A stretch of DNA of 64,000 nucleotides from Actinoplanes teichomyceticus ATCC 31121 (GCF_003711105.1 NZ_CP023865.1:4551001-4615000), one strand, 5' to 3'; shown: positions 36,718-46,005, numbered from the stretch's first letter. The notes: a model not told the origin generated them from the sequence alone. Program-made: numbers and translations.

Positions 36718-39700
36718 GTGAGCGACGTCTTCGCTGCGGACGCCGAGGTGGGCCGGGATCTGGCCGCGGTCGACTGGGGGCGCACCCCGGTCGGGTCGCC
36801 GGACGGATGGCCGCAGAGCCTGCGGACCGCGGTCAGCATCCTGCTGTCGTCCCGGTTCCCGATGTGGATGGCCTGGGGTCCGGATCTGACGTTCTTCTGC
36901 AACGACGCGTACCGCCGGGACACGCTGGGCCGTAAGTACCCGTGGGCGCTGGGCCGCTCGGCGCGCGAGGTGTGGGCGGAGATCTGGACCGACATCGGCC
37001 CGCGCATCCGCAACGTGCTCGACACCGGCCACGCCACCTGGGACGAGGGCCTGCTGCTGTTTCTGGAGCGCTCCGGTTACCCGGAGGAGAGCTACCACAC
37101 GTTCTCCTACAGCCCGCTGCGCGACGACGACGGCGCCCTGGTCGGGATGCTCTGCGTGGTCAGCGAGGACACCCACCGGGTGATCGCCGAGCGGCGGATG
37201 GCGACGCTGCGCGACCTGGGATCCGACCCGAGCGTGATCCGCACCGAGCAGCAGACCCTGGCGTTCGCCAACGAGCAGCTGGGACGCAACCGGCGCGACC
37301 TGCCGTTCACGCTGACGTACCTGTTCGACGAGGACGGCGGGGCCCGGCTGCGTGCGGCGTCCGGCATCCCGGCCGGGCACCCGGCCGCTCCCGGGGTGCT
37401 CGGCGGCGACACGGTGTGGCCGGCGGCCGGCCCGGACGGTCCGGAGTCGCAGCTGGTCGACCTGGACGCCACCGGCCTGCCCACCGGGGACTGGCCGGAG
37501 CCGCCCCGGCAGGCGCTGCTGGTGCCGCTGCGGCGGCGAGGCGACGCCCCGTACGGCTTCCTGGTCGCCGCCCTCAACCGCTACCGGCCGGCCGACGAGG
37601 CGTACCGGGGCTTCATCGAGCTGGTTGCCGGTCACGTGGCGGCCGGGATCGCCAGCGCCCGCAGCTATCAGGCGCAGCAGCGGCGCGCCGAGGAGCTGGC
37701 CGAGCTGGACCGGGCCAAGACCACGTTCTTCTCCAACATCAGCCACGAGTTCCGTACCCCGCTCACGCTCATCCTGGGGCCACTGGACGAGCTGCGGTCC
37801 CGCCTCGACGGCGCCGACCCGCAGGTCCGCGACGAGCTGGACGTGATCCACCGCAACGGGCTGCGGCTGGGCAAGCTGGTCAACGCGCTGCTGGACTTCT
37901 CCCGCCTGGAGGCCGGCCGGATGCAGGCCCGCTTCGAGCCGGTCGACCTCTCCGCCGCCACCACCGAGCTGGCCAGCGTGTTCCGGTCCGCCGTGGAACG
38001 CGCCGGGCTGGCGTTCGCGGTGGACTGCCCGCCGCTGCCCGAGCCGGTGCTGGTGGACCGCGGCATGTGGGAGAAGGTGGTGCTCAACCTGCTGAGCAAC
38101 GCGCTGAAGTTCACCTTCGACGGCTCCATCCGGGTGGCGGTGCACGCCGAGGACGGGCACGCGGTCGTCACCGTGGCCGACACCGGGATCGGGGTGGCCG
38201 CCGAGGAGATGCCCCGGCTGTTCGAGCGCTTCCACCGCATCGACAACGCCCGCTCCCGTTCGCACGAGGGCAGTGGCATCGGCCTGGCGATGGTCAAGGA
38301 GCTGGTCGGCCTGCACCACGGCACGGTGGAGGCGGACAGCAGCCCGGGCAAGGGCACCACGTTCACCGTCCGGCTGCCGTTCGGCGCCGCGCACCTGCCG
38401 CCCGGCGCGGTGGCCACGACCGGGTCGCGGGAGGCGCCCGCGGTCTCGGCCACCGCCGAGCCGTTCGTCGAGGAGGCCAACCGCTGGCTGCCCAGCGCCG
38501 CCGACGGCGGGACGCCGCTGGAGCCGAACCCGGCGATCGGCCGGCTCGCCGGGGCCACCGCCGACATCGTGGTGGCCGACGACAACGCCGACATGCGCGA
38601 CTACCTGAGCCGGCTGCTGCGTTCGGCCGGGCACCGGGTCACCGCGGTCGGCGACGGCCGGCAGGCGCTCGACGCGGTCCGGGCCGCCGCCCCGGATCTG
38701 CTGGTCAGCGACGTGATGATGCCGCGCCTGAACGGGCTGGAGCTGCTCGCCGCGCTGCGCGGGGACACCCGCACGGCGGGGATCCCGGTGCTGATGCTGT
38801 CCGCCCGGGCCGGCGAGGAAGCCTCCATCGAAGGGCTGGAGGCGGGCGCCGACGACTACCTGTTCAAGCCGTTCTCGGCGGCCGAACTGCTGGCCCGGGT
38901 CCGCGCCAACGTGGAGCTCGCCCGGCTGCGCAACCACCACGCCCGCTGGCGTACGGCCCTGGTCGACTCGTTGCAGGAGGCGTTCTTCGTCTGCGACGAG
39001 GACGGCGCGGTCGTCGAGATCAACGCCGCGTTCACCGACATGATCGGCTACGGGCCGGAGGGTCTGCCGTACGCGCCGGTGCACCCGTGGTGGCCGGACA
39101 AGCAGGTCGAACCGGAGGCGTTCGCGCAGGTGGCGGCCGCCTTCGACATGCTGATGCAGGACCGGCGGGGCGGCTACACGGTCCCGGTCACCCACCGCGA
39201 CGGGCACCGGCTGTGGGTGGCTGCCGCGTTCAACCGGGTGCGGGACCCGGAGACCGGGCGGCGCGTGGTGGTCGGCACGTTCCGCGACGTCACCGACGAG
39301 CACTACGCGATCCAGCGGGAGACCGCGCTGGCCGCGCTGAGCATGCGCCTGTCCGGGGCGGACCGCCTGGCCGACGCGCTCGCCGGGGCCCTGGACGAGC
39401 TGCGCGGGCTGTGGCAGGCGGGGTACGTGCTGGCCGCGGTCTTCGACGGCGCCGGGCCGCCCGCGCTCAGCGCCACCGAGGCCGGCCCGGGCTGGGACGA
39501 GCTGCCCGGGCAGCGCCGCGAGACGCTGCTCGCCCTGCGCGACACGCCGCTGCTCACCCCGGTCACCGAGCACACCGCCGGGGCCGGCATCGCGCTGGAG
39601 CACCCGGCCGGCACCATGGTGCTCTGGGTCGACCTGGGCAACCGGCGCCCGTTCACCGAGCAGGACCAGACGCTGCTGGCGCTGCTGGCCGGGCATCTCG

Positions 39701-40818
39701 GGCAGGGCCTGCGCCGGGTGCACCAGATCGACCAGCAACGCGAGACCGCCCTGGCCCTGCAGCGGGCGATTCTCGGCCCGGCGCGGCTGCCGGCCGGGTT
39801 CGCGGTGCGCTACGAACCGGCCACCCGGCCGTTGCGGGTCGGTGGCGACTGGTACGACACCGTCCCGCTGCCGGACGGCCGGATCGGGATCGTGGTCGGC
39901 GACTGCGTCGGTCACGGCCTGTCGGCGGCCACCGTGATGGGCCAGCTGCGCTCGGCGTGCCGCGCCCTGCTGCTGCGCGACAGCAGCCCGGCCCGGACGC
40001 TGGCGGCGCTCGACCGGTTCGCCGCGCTGCTGCCCGGCGCCAGTTGCGCGACCGTGTTCTGCGGGGTCCTCGACCCGGCGAACGGTCACCTGCGCTACTC
40101 GGCCGCCGGTCACCCGCCGCCCATCGTCGCGCTCGCCGACGGCGCCACCGCGCTGCTCGACCGGGGCCGGTCCCGGCCGATCGGGATCCGCCCCGACGAG
40201 CCGCGGCACGAGGCCGAGTACGACCTGCCGCCCCGTACCACCCTGATGCTCTACACCGACGGGCTGGTCGAGCGCCGCCGCCGGCCGCTGACCGCCGGGA
40301 TCGAGCAGGCCGCCGCCGCGGTCCGCGCGGGCCGGCGGACACCGATCGACGAGCTGGCCACCGAGGTGATGGAGCGGCTCGCCCCGGCCGGCGGGTACGA
40401 CGACGACGTGGCCCTGCTGCTGTACCGCCAGCCCGGCCCGCTGGAGATCGAGTTCCCGGCGGACGCCGCCCGGCTCTCCGGGATCCGCAGCGCCCTGCGC
40501 GGCTGGCTGGAGCGCTGCGGGGTGGACCCGGGCACCACCCAGAACGTGCTGGTCGCCGCCGGCGAGGCGTGCGCCAACGCCATCGAGCACGGCCACCGCG
40601 ACCTGCGCGGCGGGCTGATCCGGTTGCGTGCCGCCGCGACCGCGGACAACGTGCGCCTGGTGATCGTCGACAGCGGGCGCTGGAAGGTTCCCCGGCCGGC
40701 GGACAATCCGCACCGCGGGCGCGGCATCATGCTGATGCGGGCCTTCATGGGCGAGGTCTCCATCACCACCGGCCAGACCGGGACCATCATCGACATGCAG
40801 ACGAGGATCGCGTCATGA
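36718..40818 (+). CDS. Hybrid sensor kinase with SpoIIE phosphatase and RsbW-like kinase domains
   Basis: A 1,366-aa soluble signalling protein. Approximate order: PAS-like 20-150; GAF-like 170-320; HisKA with FFSNISHEFRTPL (His near 343); HATPase 440-560 (VLNLLSNALKFT, DTGIGV, GSGIGLAMVKEL); receiver 620-735 (VVADDNADMRDYL, Asp in LLVSDVMMP near 664, K in FKPFSAAEL); PAS 745-860; GAF 870-1010; PP2C/SpoIIE phosphatase 1020-1235 (VGGDWYDTVPL, VVGDCVGHGLSAA); HATPase_c2 1245-1366 (ACANAIEHGH, GRGIMLMRAFMGEV). It joins two-component phosphorelay with partner-switching control of a sigma factor. GTG 36718 follows AGGAGA. The STAS gene follows with an ATGA overlap. Confidence 0.92.
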   Translation: MSDVFAADAEVGRDLAAVDWGRTPVGSPDGWPQSLRTAVSILLSSRFPMWMAWGPDLTFFCNDAYRRDTLGRKYPWALGRSAREVWAEIWTDIGPRIRNVLDTGHATWDEGLLLFLERSGYPEESYHTFSYSPLRDDDGALVGMLCVVSEDTHRVIAERRMATLRDLGSDPSVIRTEQQTLAFANEQLGRNRRDLPFTLTYLFDEDGGARLRAASGIPAGHPAAPGVLGGDTVWPAAGPDGPESQLVDLDATGLPTGDWPEPPRQALLVPLRRRGDAPYGFLVAALNRYRPADEAYRGFIELVAGHVAAGIASARSYQAQQRRAEELAELDRAKTTFFSNISHEFRTPLTLILGPLDELRSRLDGADPQVRDELDVIHRNGLRLGKLVNALLDFSRLEAGRMQARFEPVDLSAATTELASVFRSAVERAGLAFAVDCPPLPEPVLVDRGMWEKVVLNLLSNALKFTFDGSIRVAVHAEDGHAVVTVADTGIGVAAEEMPRLFERFHRIDNARSRSHEGSGIGLAMVKELVGLHHGTVEADSSPGKGTTFTVRLPFGAAHLPPGAVATTGSREAPAVSATAEPFVEEANRWLPSAADGGTPLEPNPAIGRLAGATADIVVADDNADMRDYLSRLLRSAGHRVTAVGDGRQALDAVRAAAPDLLVSDVMMPRLNGLELLAALRGDTRTAGIPVLMLSARAGEEASIEGLEAGADDYLFKPFSAAELLARVRANVELARLRNHHARWRTALVDSLQEAFFVCDEDGAVVEINAAFTDMIGYGPEGLPYAPVHPWWPDKQVEPEAFAQVAAAFDMLMQDRRGGYTVPVTHRDGHRLWVAAAFNRVRDPETGRRVVVGTFRDVTDEHYAIQRETALAALSMRLSGADRLADALAGALDELRGLWQAGYVLAAVFDGAGPPALSATEAGPGWDELPGQRRETLLALRDTPLLTPVTEHTAGAGIALEHPAGTMVLWVDLGNRRPFTEQDQTLLALLAGHLGQGLRRVHQIDQQRETALALQRAILGPARLPAGFAVRYEPATRPLRVGGDWYDTVPLPDGRIGIVVGDCVGHGLSAATVMGQLRSACRALLLRDSSPARTLAALDRFAALLPGASCATVFCGVLDPANGHLRYSAAGHPPPIVALADGATALLDRGRSRPIGIRPDEPRHEAEYDLPPRTTLMLYTDGLVERRRRPLTAGIEQAAAAVRAGRRTPIDELATEVMERLAPAGGYDDDVALLLYRQPGPLEIEFPADAARLSGIRSALRGWLERCGVDPGTTQNVLVAAGEACANAIEHGHRDLRGGLIRLRAAATADNVRLVIVDSGRWKVPRPADNPHRGRGIMLMRAFMGEVSITTGQTGTIIDMQTRIAS

Positions 40819-41114
40819 CCACCGCGCTCACGCTGACCGCCGGCAACGGGCCCGGCGGTGTTCCGGTTCTCACCGCGGCCGGCGAGATCGACATGAGCAA
40901 TGCGGAGTCCTTCGCGGCGGCGCTGAGCGCGGCCGTTCCGCCGGAGGGCGGCACGCTGGTCGTGGACCTCACCGGGGTGGAATATCTGGACAGCGCCGGG
41001 CTGGCCGCGCTGTTCCGCCACGCCGACCGGATCGAGGTGGTGGCCGGGCCGCTGCTGACCCCGCTGCTGTCCATCTCCGGTCTGGCGGACCTGACCACGG
41101 TGCGCGCCGGCTGA
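40815..41114 (+). CDS. STAS-domain anti-sigma factor antagonist
   Basis: A 99-aa RsbV/SpoIIAA-like protein. LTAAGEIDMSNAESF and LVVDLTGVEYLDSAGLAALF contain the phosphorylatable serine of the DSAG loop. It should be phosphorylated by an RsbW-like kinase and dephosphorylated by a SpoIIE-type phosphatase, both of which are domains of the protein encoded immediately upstream with a 4-bp (ATGA) overlap. No sigma factor gene lies nearby. Confidence 0.92.
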   Translation: MTTALTLTAGNGPGGVPVLTAAGEIDMSNAESFAAALSAAVPPEGGTLVVDLTGVEYLDSAGLAALFRHADRIEVVAGPLLTPLLSISGLADLTTVRAG

Positions 41115-41347
41115 CCGGGCCGCCGCCGCTGTTCGTTCCTGTCCGGGCCGATGAGGCGCCGCGCCACCCGCCAGCACTACGCAGGGTATCGAAATAACCA
41201 CTCTGGGTGGGCAAGCTGTTATTCAGCCGTTAGCCCGGCGACCCTTGACGCCCACTCCGGGCCGGGGGTTGACTCTGGGGGATCGTGATTGATCTCGTCG
41301 GAATTTGTGCGCTCCACACCGAGTCGGAACCTGCTAGGAGGAGACGC
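41115..41347. other. Intergenic region without gene
   Basis: A 233-bp gap. It contains an A+T-richer inverted repeat AATAAC/GTTATT (41193-41198 and 41218-41223, 19 nt apart) and TTGACT near 41268, which may be a -35 box of the downstream gene. No clear -10 was found. Confidence 0.3.
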
Positions 41348-41407
41348 ATGCGACCCCCTGCCTCCCGATGGCGCGCGGCCGGAGCCGGCGCGGGAGCACC
41401 GGCATGA
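41348..41407 (+). CDS. 19-residue upstream mini-ORF
   Basis: ATG 41348 lies 5-6 nt after a perfect AGGAGGA ribosome site and encodes 19 codons (MRPPASRWRAAGAGAGAPA), ending in TGA 41405-41407 that overlaps the ATG of the next gene (ATGA). The strong ribosome site and coupling suggest it is translated, as a leader that re-initiates the downstream gene; the peptide matches no leader I know. Confidence 0.4.
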   Translation: MRPPASRWRAAGAGAGAPA

Positions 41408-42165
41408 GCCGGATGCGAGCGGACCTCACGGCCGGCCGATCGGTCACGGTCGCCGCCGGAGACCTCACCCTCTTCATGTACGCCTACGGCGCCCCGCGCC
41501 CACACCTGGCCGGCGGTCGGCTCCCCACCCCGGTGACCTGGGCCCCGCCCCACGCCGATCCGGGGGCCGCCCGGCACGTCACGTTCACCGAGCTGTCGGC
41601 CACCCCGCAGGCCGCCACGATCGCGCACCACCTGCGCTGGCCCGCGGTGGCCGAATGGCGCTCGCTCACCACCGCGCCGGCCGGCGGCGACACCTGGGTG
41701 CTGCTGCTGGAGCACACCGTCACGAACACCTCCGGCGCGCCGCTCCCGCTGGACGGCCCGCCGCTGGCACTGCCGGCGGTCACCGCCCCGGCGGCCGGCC
41801 GCGCCGAGTGGCGCGCCGCCCGGGCCGCCGGGTGCACCGTGGTGGTCGTCGACGACAGCGCCAACCTCCAGCACCCCCCGCGCTGGTCGGCCGGGCTCAG
41901 CCCGGCGCCGTTCGAGGCCGGGCCGGTGGTGCTGGGCGCCGACCGTACCGTCGCGTTCCGCTACGCCGTGGTCGTCGCCCCGGCCGCGCGGCCCGCCCCG
42001 GCGCTCGCCGCCCTGGGCCGCGACGCGCTCACCGGCCCGCCGCCCCCGCGGCGCGGCGAGATCTGCCCGGGCGCGCACCCGCGGCACCGGCCGGTCCGGC
42101 CCCGGACGCCCGTGCTCGCCCGCCGCTGCGAGACCCGCGCGGGCGGCGCACCCCCGGGCGTGTGA
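41404..42165 (+). CDS. Unknown protein, weakly PmoA/DUF6807-like
   Basis: A 253-aa protein. VTVAAGDLTLFMYAYGAPRPHL and a later beta-rich part (HHLRWPAVAEWRSLT..DTWVLLLEHTVTNTSGAPLPL) resemble by eye the DUF6807/PmoA family. The central histidine-rich region of that family (PHDH-like) is missing, so this may be a shortened copy. The C-terminal 50 residues are Pro/Arg-rich. ATG 41404 has GGGAG upstream and overlaps the mini-ORF stop. No operon partner follows. Confidence 0.45.
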   Translation: MSRMRADLTAGRSVTVAAGDLTLFMYAYGAPRPHLAGGRLPTPVTWAPPHADPGAARHVTFTELSATPQAATIAHHLRWPAVAEWRSLTTAPAGGDTWVLLLEHTVTNTSGAPLPLDGPPLALPAVTAPAAGRAEWRAARAAGCTVVVVDDSANLQHPPRWSAGLSPAPFEAGPVVLGADRTVAFRYAVVVAPAARPAPALAALGRDALTGPPPPRRGEICPGAHPRHRPVRPRTPVLARRCETRAGGAPPGV

Positions 42166-42368
42166 CGCGCACGCGACCGTGTCCCCGCACCGCACAGGGT
42201 CACGGTCCGCACGGGGAACCGGGACCCGGACACACCGGAATCCGCACGCCGCGTGGCGGCTCCGGGACGTACGGCTCATGCCGTACGAAATAGGAAGGGT
42301 GACGGGAACGTGTGCCTCGCCGCCCTCTAGCATTTGCGGCGGTTGGGCACGCGGTGGAAAGAGGCGAC

Positions 42369-43061
42369 ATGCGCTGGCTCCGAGGACTCGGCAGGCGACG
42401 GGTGCAAATGGACCCCGTCCGGCAGCAGGAACTCCTGCGGGAGCTGCGGCAACGGTTCGGGCCGCACGCGCCGGGCCGATTCGCCGACCAGGTCCCGGCG
42501 GCCGCGACGCTGCTGGAGGGCCTCGATGGGCTGGCGGTGGCGGCCACCGTGCTGCACGAATTCGCCGACGGGGCGTATGCGAACGTTGCCGCGCAGAGCG
42601 CCGCGCTGGGCCTGACCGCCGACCGGCGCAACTACCGGCCACTGTGGGAGGCCGCCGGGAAGCGGCTGAAGTCGCCGCTGTTCGCCGCGCCGGCCGGGCT
42701 GCATCCGTACGTCCAGGTGGCCGCGGCGGTCACCGTCGTGGGTGGACGGCCCGCCGAGACGGTTCGGGTCCTCGACCCGCTGCCGCTGCTCGCGCACATG
42801 TTCGAGGTGCTCGACCTGACCATCGCCGGCTGGGAGTTCGGCCGGGTGCTGGTGGACGTCGACGGCGCCACCCTGGCGGTCAACCTGATCACCGCGGCCA
42901 CCGCGATCCGCGGCGAGATGTCCGACCCGCCGCCGCTGCCCGCACCCACCCGCGCCCAGATGCGCCGCAACAACAGCGTCAACGTGCTGGACCCCGCGGT
43001 CAGCCGGATCGTCGGGCAGTGGAACCCGGGCAAGCAGATGCGCGAGTGCCTGCTGGCCTGA
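42369..43061 (+). CDS. Hypothetical protein
   Basis: A 230-aa soluble protein not recognised as any family. The N-terminal third is helical and charged (PVRQQELLRELRQRFG), the middle has mixed strands (LHPYVQVAAAVTVVGGRPAETVRVLDPLP), and the C-terminus reads RRNNSVNVLDPAVSRIVGQWNPGKQM. No signal peptide, membrane helix or metal motif was seen. ATG 42369 is preferred with AAGAGG upstream; GTG 42312 in frame is an alternative. The following gene starts 125 bp later. Confidence 0.65.
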   Translation: MRWLRGLGRRRVQMDPVRQQELLRELRQRFGPHAPGRFADQVPAAATLLEGLDGLAVAATVLHEFADGAYANVAAQSAALGLTADRRNYRPLWEAAGKRLKSPLFAAPAGLHPYVQVAAAVTVVGGRPAETVRVLDPLPLLAHMFEVLDLTIAGWEFGRVLVDVDGATLAVNLITAATAIRGEMSDPPPLPAPTRAQMRRNNSVNVLDPAVSRIVGQWNPGKQMRECLLA

Positions 43062-43186
43062 CCGGCGCCGGAGTCGCTCCCCGCCGGCTCGCGCACGGGG
43101 GGCGCTCCCGCACGGGAGCCGGCCGCCTTTCCTCAAGCCCGGCCGCCGGACGCCGATGTTCGCGGCGTTCGACGGGAGGGAAGGCA

Positions 43187-43792
43187 ATGGCGCAGAACTC
43201 AGCGCGGGGTGTTCCGGCGCGCGCCGACGGCTGGCGGCCACAGGACTCCGTGCTCAACGGACTGATCCACAAGTGCGTCGAGGAGGCGTACCGACGCAAC
43301 TCGGAGGCCGGCAGCATGACCGCGGTCTTCGGCGGCGGCATCGTGCTGCTGGTCCTCGGCGTGATCCTCGCCGCCGGGACCGGCAACCCGCTGCTGGCGG
43401 TGCTCGTGGTGGTGGTCCTGGCCGCCGGCGGCCTGTTCTACGCGGGCGTCAACGCCCCGGCGCCCCAGGTGGACCCGCTGCGGATCCTGGACGTGATGGG
43501 CGGACCGGGCAACCTGCCCGCCGGCTACCTGGTGTACCCGCCGGCGTGGCGGGCCGGCCTGCCGGAGTACCTGGCGAGGGTGAGCGACCGCCAGCTGGCG
43601 GTCGCCGTCCGGCTGTGCCGGGAGCACCCGGGCTCGATCGCCGACCTGCTGCGCCTGGTGATCACCGCCGAACAGCACGCGCACGAGCACGTCTACGGCC
43701 GGGCGCTCACCGAGTCGGACGTCTTCCGGGTCGCGCACCGGGCCACCGCCGAGTGGGCCCGCATCGCGCCCGCCACCATGCTCGCGGCCTGA
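43187..43792 (+). CDS. Hypothetical two-helix membrane protein
   Basis: A 201-aa protein. A cytoplasmic-looking N-terminus of about 40 residues is followed by two adjacent transmembrane helices (VLLVLGVILAAGTG and LLAVLVVVVLAAGGLFYAG) and a 115-residue soluble C-terminal domain rich in charged helices. No family was recognised. GGGAGGGAAGG precedes ATG 43187. Tandem repeats begin right after its stop. Confidence 0.7.
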   Translation: MAQNSARGVPARADGWRPQDSVLNGLIHKCVEEAYRRNSEAGSMTAVFGGGIVLLVLGVILAAGTGNPLLAVLVVVVLAAGGLFYAGVNAPAPQVDPLRILDVMGGPGNLPAGYLVYPPAWRAGLPEYLARVSDRQLAVAVRLCREHPGSIADLLRLVITAEQHAHEHVYGRALTESDVFRVAHRATAEWARIAPATMLAA

Positions 43793-43805
43793 CCGCAGTC
43801 GCCGG

Positions 43806-43930
43806 GCCCGGCCCAGCGGGACCCGGCCCAGCGGGACCCGGCCCAGCGGGACCCGGCCCAGCGGGACCCGGCCCAGCGGGACCCGGCCCAGCGGGACCCG
43901 GCCCAGCGGGACCCGGCCCAGCGGGACCCG
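43806..43930. repeat. Tandem repeat, 8 x 15 bp
   Basis: The unit CAGCGGGACCCGGCC starts at 43814, 43829, 43844, 43859, 43874, 43889, 43904 and 43919, with identical copies and partial units at both ends. It begins 15-20 bp after the stop of the upstream gene and lies outside any supported gene. Confidence 0.95.
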
Positions 43931-44109
43931 GCGCCCCATGCCCCGTCGATCGCGGCCCGCAGCTGTTTGACGACACCTGCGCGGCGGCCTGCGGGCTCCC
44001 TCGGGCGGACCGGGACGAGACCGACCAGGACATCGACGATCGAAAATATGCGCCGGGTGCGGCGACCAGCGACCTATCGACGGGTCCGGTGAGCGTGCCA
44101 GGAAATCGA
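43931..44109. other. Non-coding stretch between two repeat arrays
   Basis: About 180 bp with no supported gene. Together with the flanking repeats it makes a roughly 700-bp gene-free segment between the 43187 gene and the beta-helix lipoprotein. Confidence 0.5.
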
Positions 44110-44133
44110 TGGGCCGCGACGAGTTCGTCCGTG

Positions 44134-44345
44134 CACCTCGCCACGGCCACCCGGGCCGGAACCGCGACGAGCCCGTCGCACGGCACCTCGCCACGGCCAC
44201 CCGAGCCGGAACCGCGACGAGCCCGTCGCACGGCACCTCGCCACGGCCACCCGAGCCGGAACCGCGGCCAGCTCGTCGCACGGCACCTCGCCACGGCCAC
44301 CCGAGCCGGAACCGCGGCCAGCTCGTCGCACGGCACCCCTGCGCG
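44134..44345. repeat. Tandem repeat, 4 x 50 bp plus partial copy
   Basis: Units begin CACCTCGCCACGGCCACCCG at 44134, 44184, 44234 and 44284, with a fifth partial copy at 44334 (CACCCCT). Copies differ at a few positions, notably GACGAGCCC versus GCCAGCTCG in the second half. A 50-bp period is not a multiple of three, so it is unlikely to be coding. Confidence 0.93.
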
Positions 44346-44494
44346 GTCACCCGAGCCGGGGTCTCCCCGGGCGATCGCCAGCGGGCCGCCGGCCCGCCCG
44401 GAGACATCGCACCGGGCGCGGCAGGACGGCCGGTGGGACCGGAACCGGGGCACACCGGCTCGGCCACGGGCAGACCGGGCAGCGGGCGCGACGC

Positions 44495-45697
44495 TCAGGA
44501 GAGCCGGGAGCCGCTGATCCGGGGAGCGCCGGCCCCGAGGTAGAAGATGCCGGGCAGGCCGGGGGTCCCGAAACCGGCGCTCGGGTTCCGCCGCAGCCTG
44601 CAGTCGCGCAGGGTCAGCCTGCCGGTGCGGTCGTTGCTGACGAAGAACACCGCGCCGCCGCCCTCGGCCGCCCGGTTGTTCTCGATGATCGTCTGGTCCA
44701 GGGTCAGGGTGAACCGGTCGCCGTCGAGGTAGAGGGCGCCGCCGCTGCCCCCGCCGGGTGTGCCGGCGCGCGCCGGGTTCGCACCCCTGCCCACCGCCGA
44801 GTTGTCGGCGAAGTAGCTGTTCAGCACGGTCCAGGAGACGCCGATGCTGCTCAGCGCGGCGCCGTTGGAGCACGAGCCGCCGGTGAACGTGCTGCCCACG
44901 ACATACACCGGGGTGTCGCCGCCCTGGTCGAGCACGCGTAGCGCCGCCCCGCCGAGATCGGGCCCGGTCCGGTCGCACCGGTTGCCGGTGAACCGGGAGT
45001 CGATCACCCTGACGTGTCCGCCACGGACGAAAATCGCGCCCCCGCCGCCACCCTCGGTCCGGTCACCGGTGCTGTCGCCGCCGGTGAACGCCATGTTCTG
45101 GATGGTCAGGCGGGGCGTGTCCTGATCCTGGCAGTGCGAGGTGGTCCAGCCCTGGGCCCGGTCGCAGGTGTTCATGTAGAGGATCCGGCGCTTGCCGCCG
45201 CCGCTGAGCGTGACCCGGTGCCCGCCGTCGAGGACGGTGTCCGCGCTGGCGTTGCGGACCTTCGCGGTCGCCGTCATCGTGATCGTGACCGGCGCGGGTC
45301 CGCAGTCGAAGGTGATGACGCCACCGGCCGCGACGGCCCGCACGACCGCCGCGGAGGTGCAGCTCGCCGGGGTGCCGTCGCCGACGGTCCGGTCCGGCCG
45401 GCTGGTGTCGGCCGGGCGCGCCGCGGCCGGGACGTCCGCCCGGCCGGCCGGGTTGCCGGGCGCGGGCAGGGTCGTGGGCCGCGCCGGTCGGCCGGGCGAC
45501 GACGCGGCGGCCCGCGCGGGGGCGGACGTCGCCGCCGGGGAGGGCGCGGCGGAGGTCGTGGCCGGCGCCGCGGACGGCACGGCGCGGGCCGTCGGGGCGA
45601 CGGCGCCCACCGGTGCGGGGTCGTCGCCACACGCGCCCAGCGAACCCACGATGAGCAGGCTCGTCACCCCGGCAAGCAGTCCCCGTCGAATACGCAC
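44495..45697 (-). CDS. Secreted lipoprotein with right-handed beta-helix domain
   Basis: A 400-aa protein. Residues 1-23 form a lipoprotein signal (LLIVGSLGAC); residues 24-110 a long Ala/Pro/Ser/Thr linker; residues 110-400 a parallel beta-helix of pectin-lyase/polymorphic-repeat type with repeated turns (IQNMAFTGGDS, VIDSRFTGNRC, VVGSTFTGGSC, LNSYFADNSA, IIENNRAAEGGG). Such domains bind or cleave polysaccharide, or act in adhesion; no clear catalytic residues were identified. GTG 45697 is read as a leaderless start. Confidence 0.85.
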   Translation of the reverse strand: MRIRRGLLAGVTSLLIVGSLGACGDDPAPVGAVAPTARAVPSAAPATTSAAPSPAATSAPARAAASSPGRPARPTTLPAPGNPAGRADVPAAARPADTSRPDRTVGDGTPASCTSAAVVRAVAAGGVITFDCGPAPVTITMTATAKVRNASADTVLDGGHRVTLSGGGKRRILYMNTCDRAQGWTTSHCQDQDTPRLTIQNMAFTGGDSTGDRTEGGGGGAIFVRGGHVRVIDSRFTGNRCDRTGPDLGGAALRVLDQGGDTPVYVVGSTFTGGSCSNGAALSSIGVSWTVLNSYFADNSAVGRGANPARAGTPGGGSGGALYLDGDRFTLTLDQTIIENNRAAEGGGAVFFVSNDRTGRLTLRDCRLRRNPSAGFGTPGLPGIFYLGAGAPRISGSRLS

Positions 45698-45709
45698 CGG
45701 GCGATGCTA
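45698..45709 (-). promoter_or_regulatory. Leaderless -10 box of the beta-helix lipoprotein gene
   Basis: On the minus strand, TAGCAT (plus positions 45704-45709) is followed by 6 nt and GTG 45697. No ribosome site is present. Confidence 0.5.
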
Positions 45710-45971
45710 CGGCGCGCCGGGCCCGGTCCGCATGCCCGTCGCGCCCGGCTGTGGACAACCGGCCTGCCGGGGGCATCGCCGGCCACGGCGGCGGGGACCG
45801 GGCCGGGACGCCGGGCCGGTGGCGACTCCCGGACCCGCCCGGACACCCGGCACCGGCACCCGGCGACAGGACCCCGAGCCACCCGGACACCCGGCACCGC
45901 GCCCCCCGGTGAGCCTGATCCAGGCAGCTCGGCACGCCGATGCCGGACAGGTCACGATCTCACCCGCCGCC

Positions 45972-46005
45972 TTGCCGACGCTGCCGCCGCACCTATATTT
46001 GCGGG
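45972..46005 (+). promoter_or_regulatory. Leaderless promoter of the response regulator
   Basis: TTGCCG (45972-45977), a 16-bp spacer, TATATT (45994-45999), 6 nt, then ATG 46006. The hexamer is the most A+T-rich spot in the 308-bp gap, which otherwise holds nothing recognisable. Confidence 0.6.

Noticed and set aside
36457..40713. Antisense frame of over 1,400 codons opposite the sensor gene
   Set aside because: It is Arg/Pro/Gly/Val-rich with no domain; the plus-strand frame carries the ordered kinase and phosphatase motifs. Long antisense frames are expected at this G+C content.
44134..44345. CRISPR array
   Set aside because: The 50-bp units are contiguous without unique spacers and no cas gene is present; it is a plain tandem repeat.
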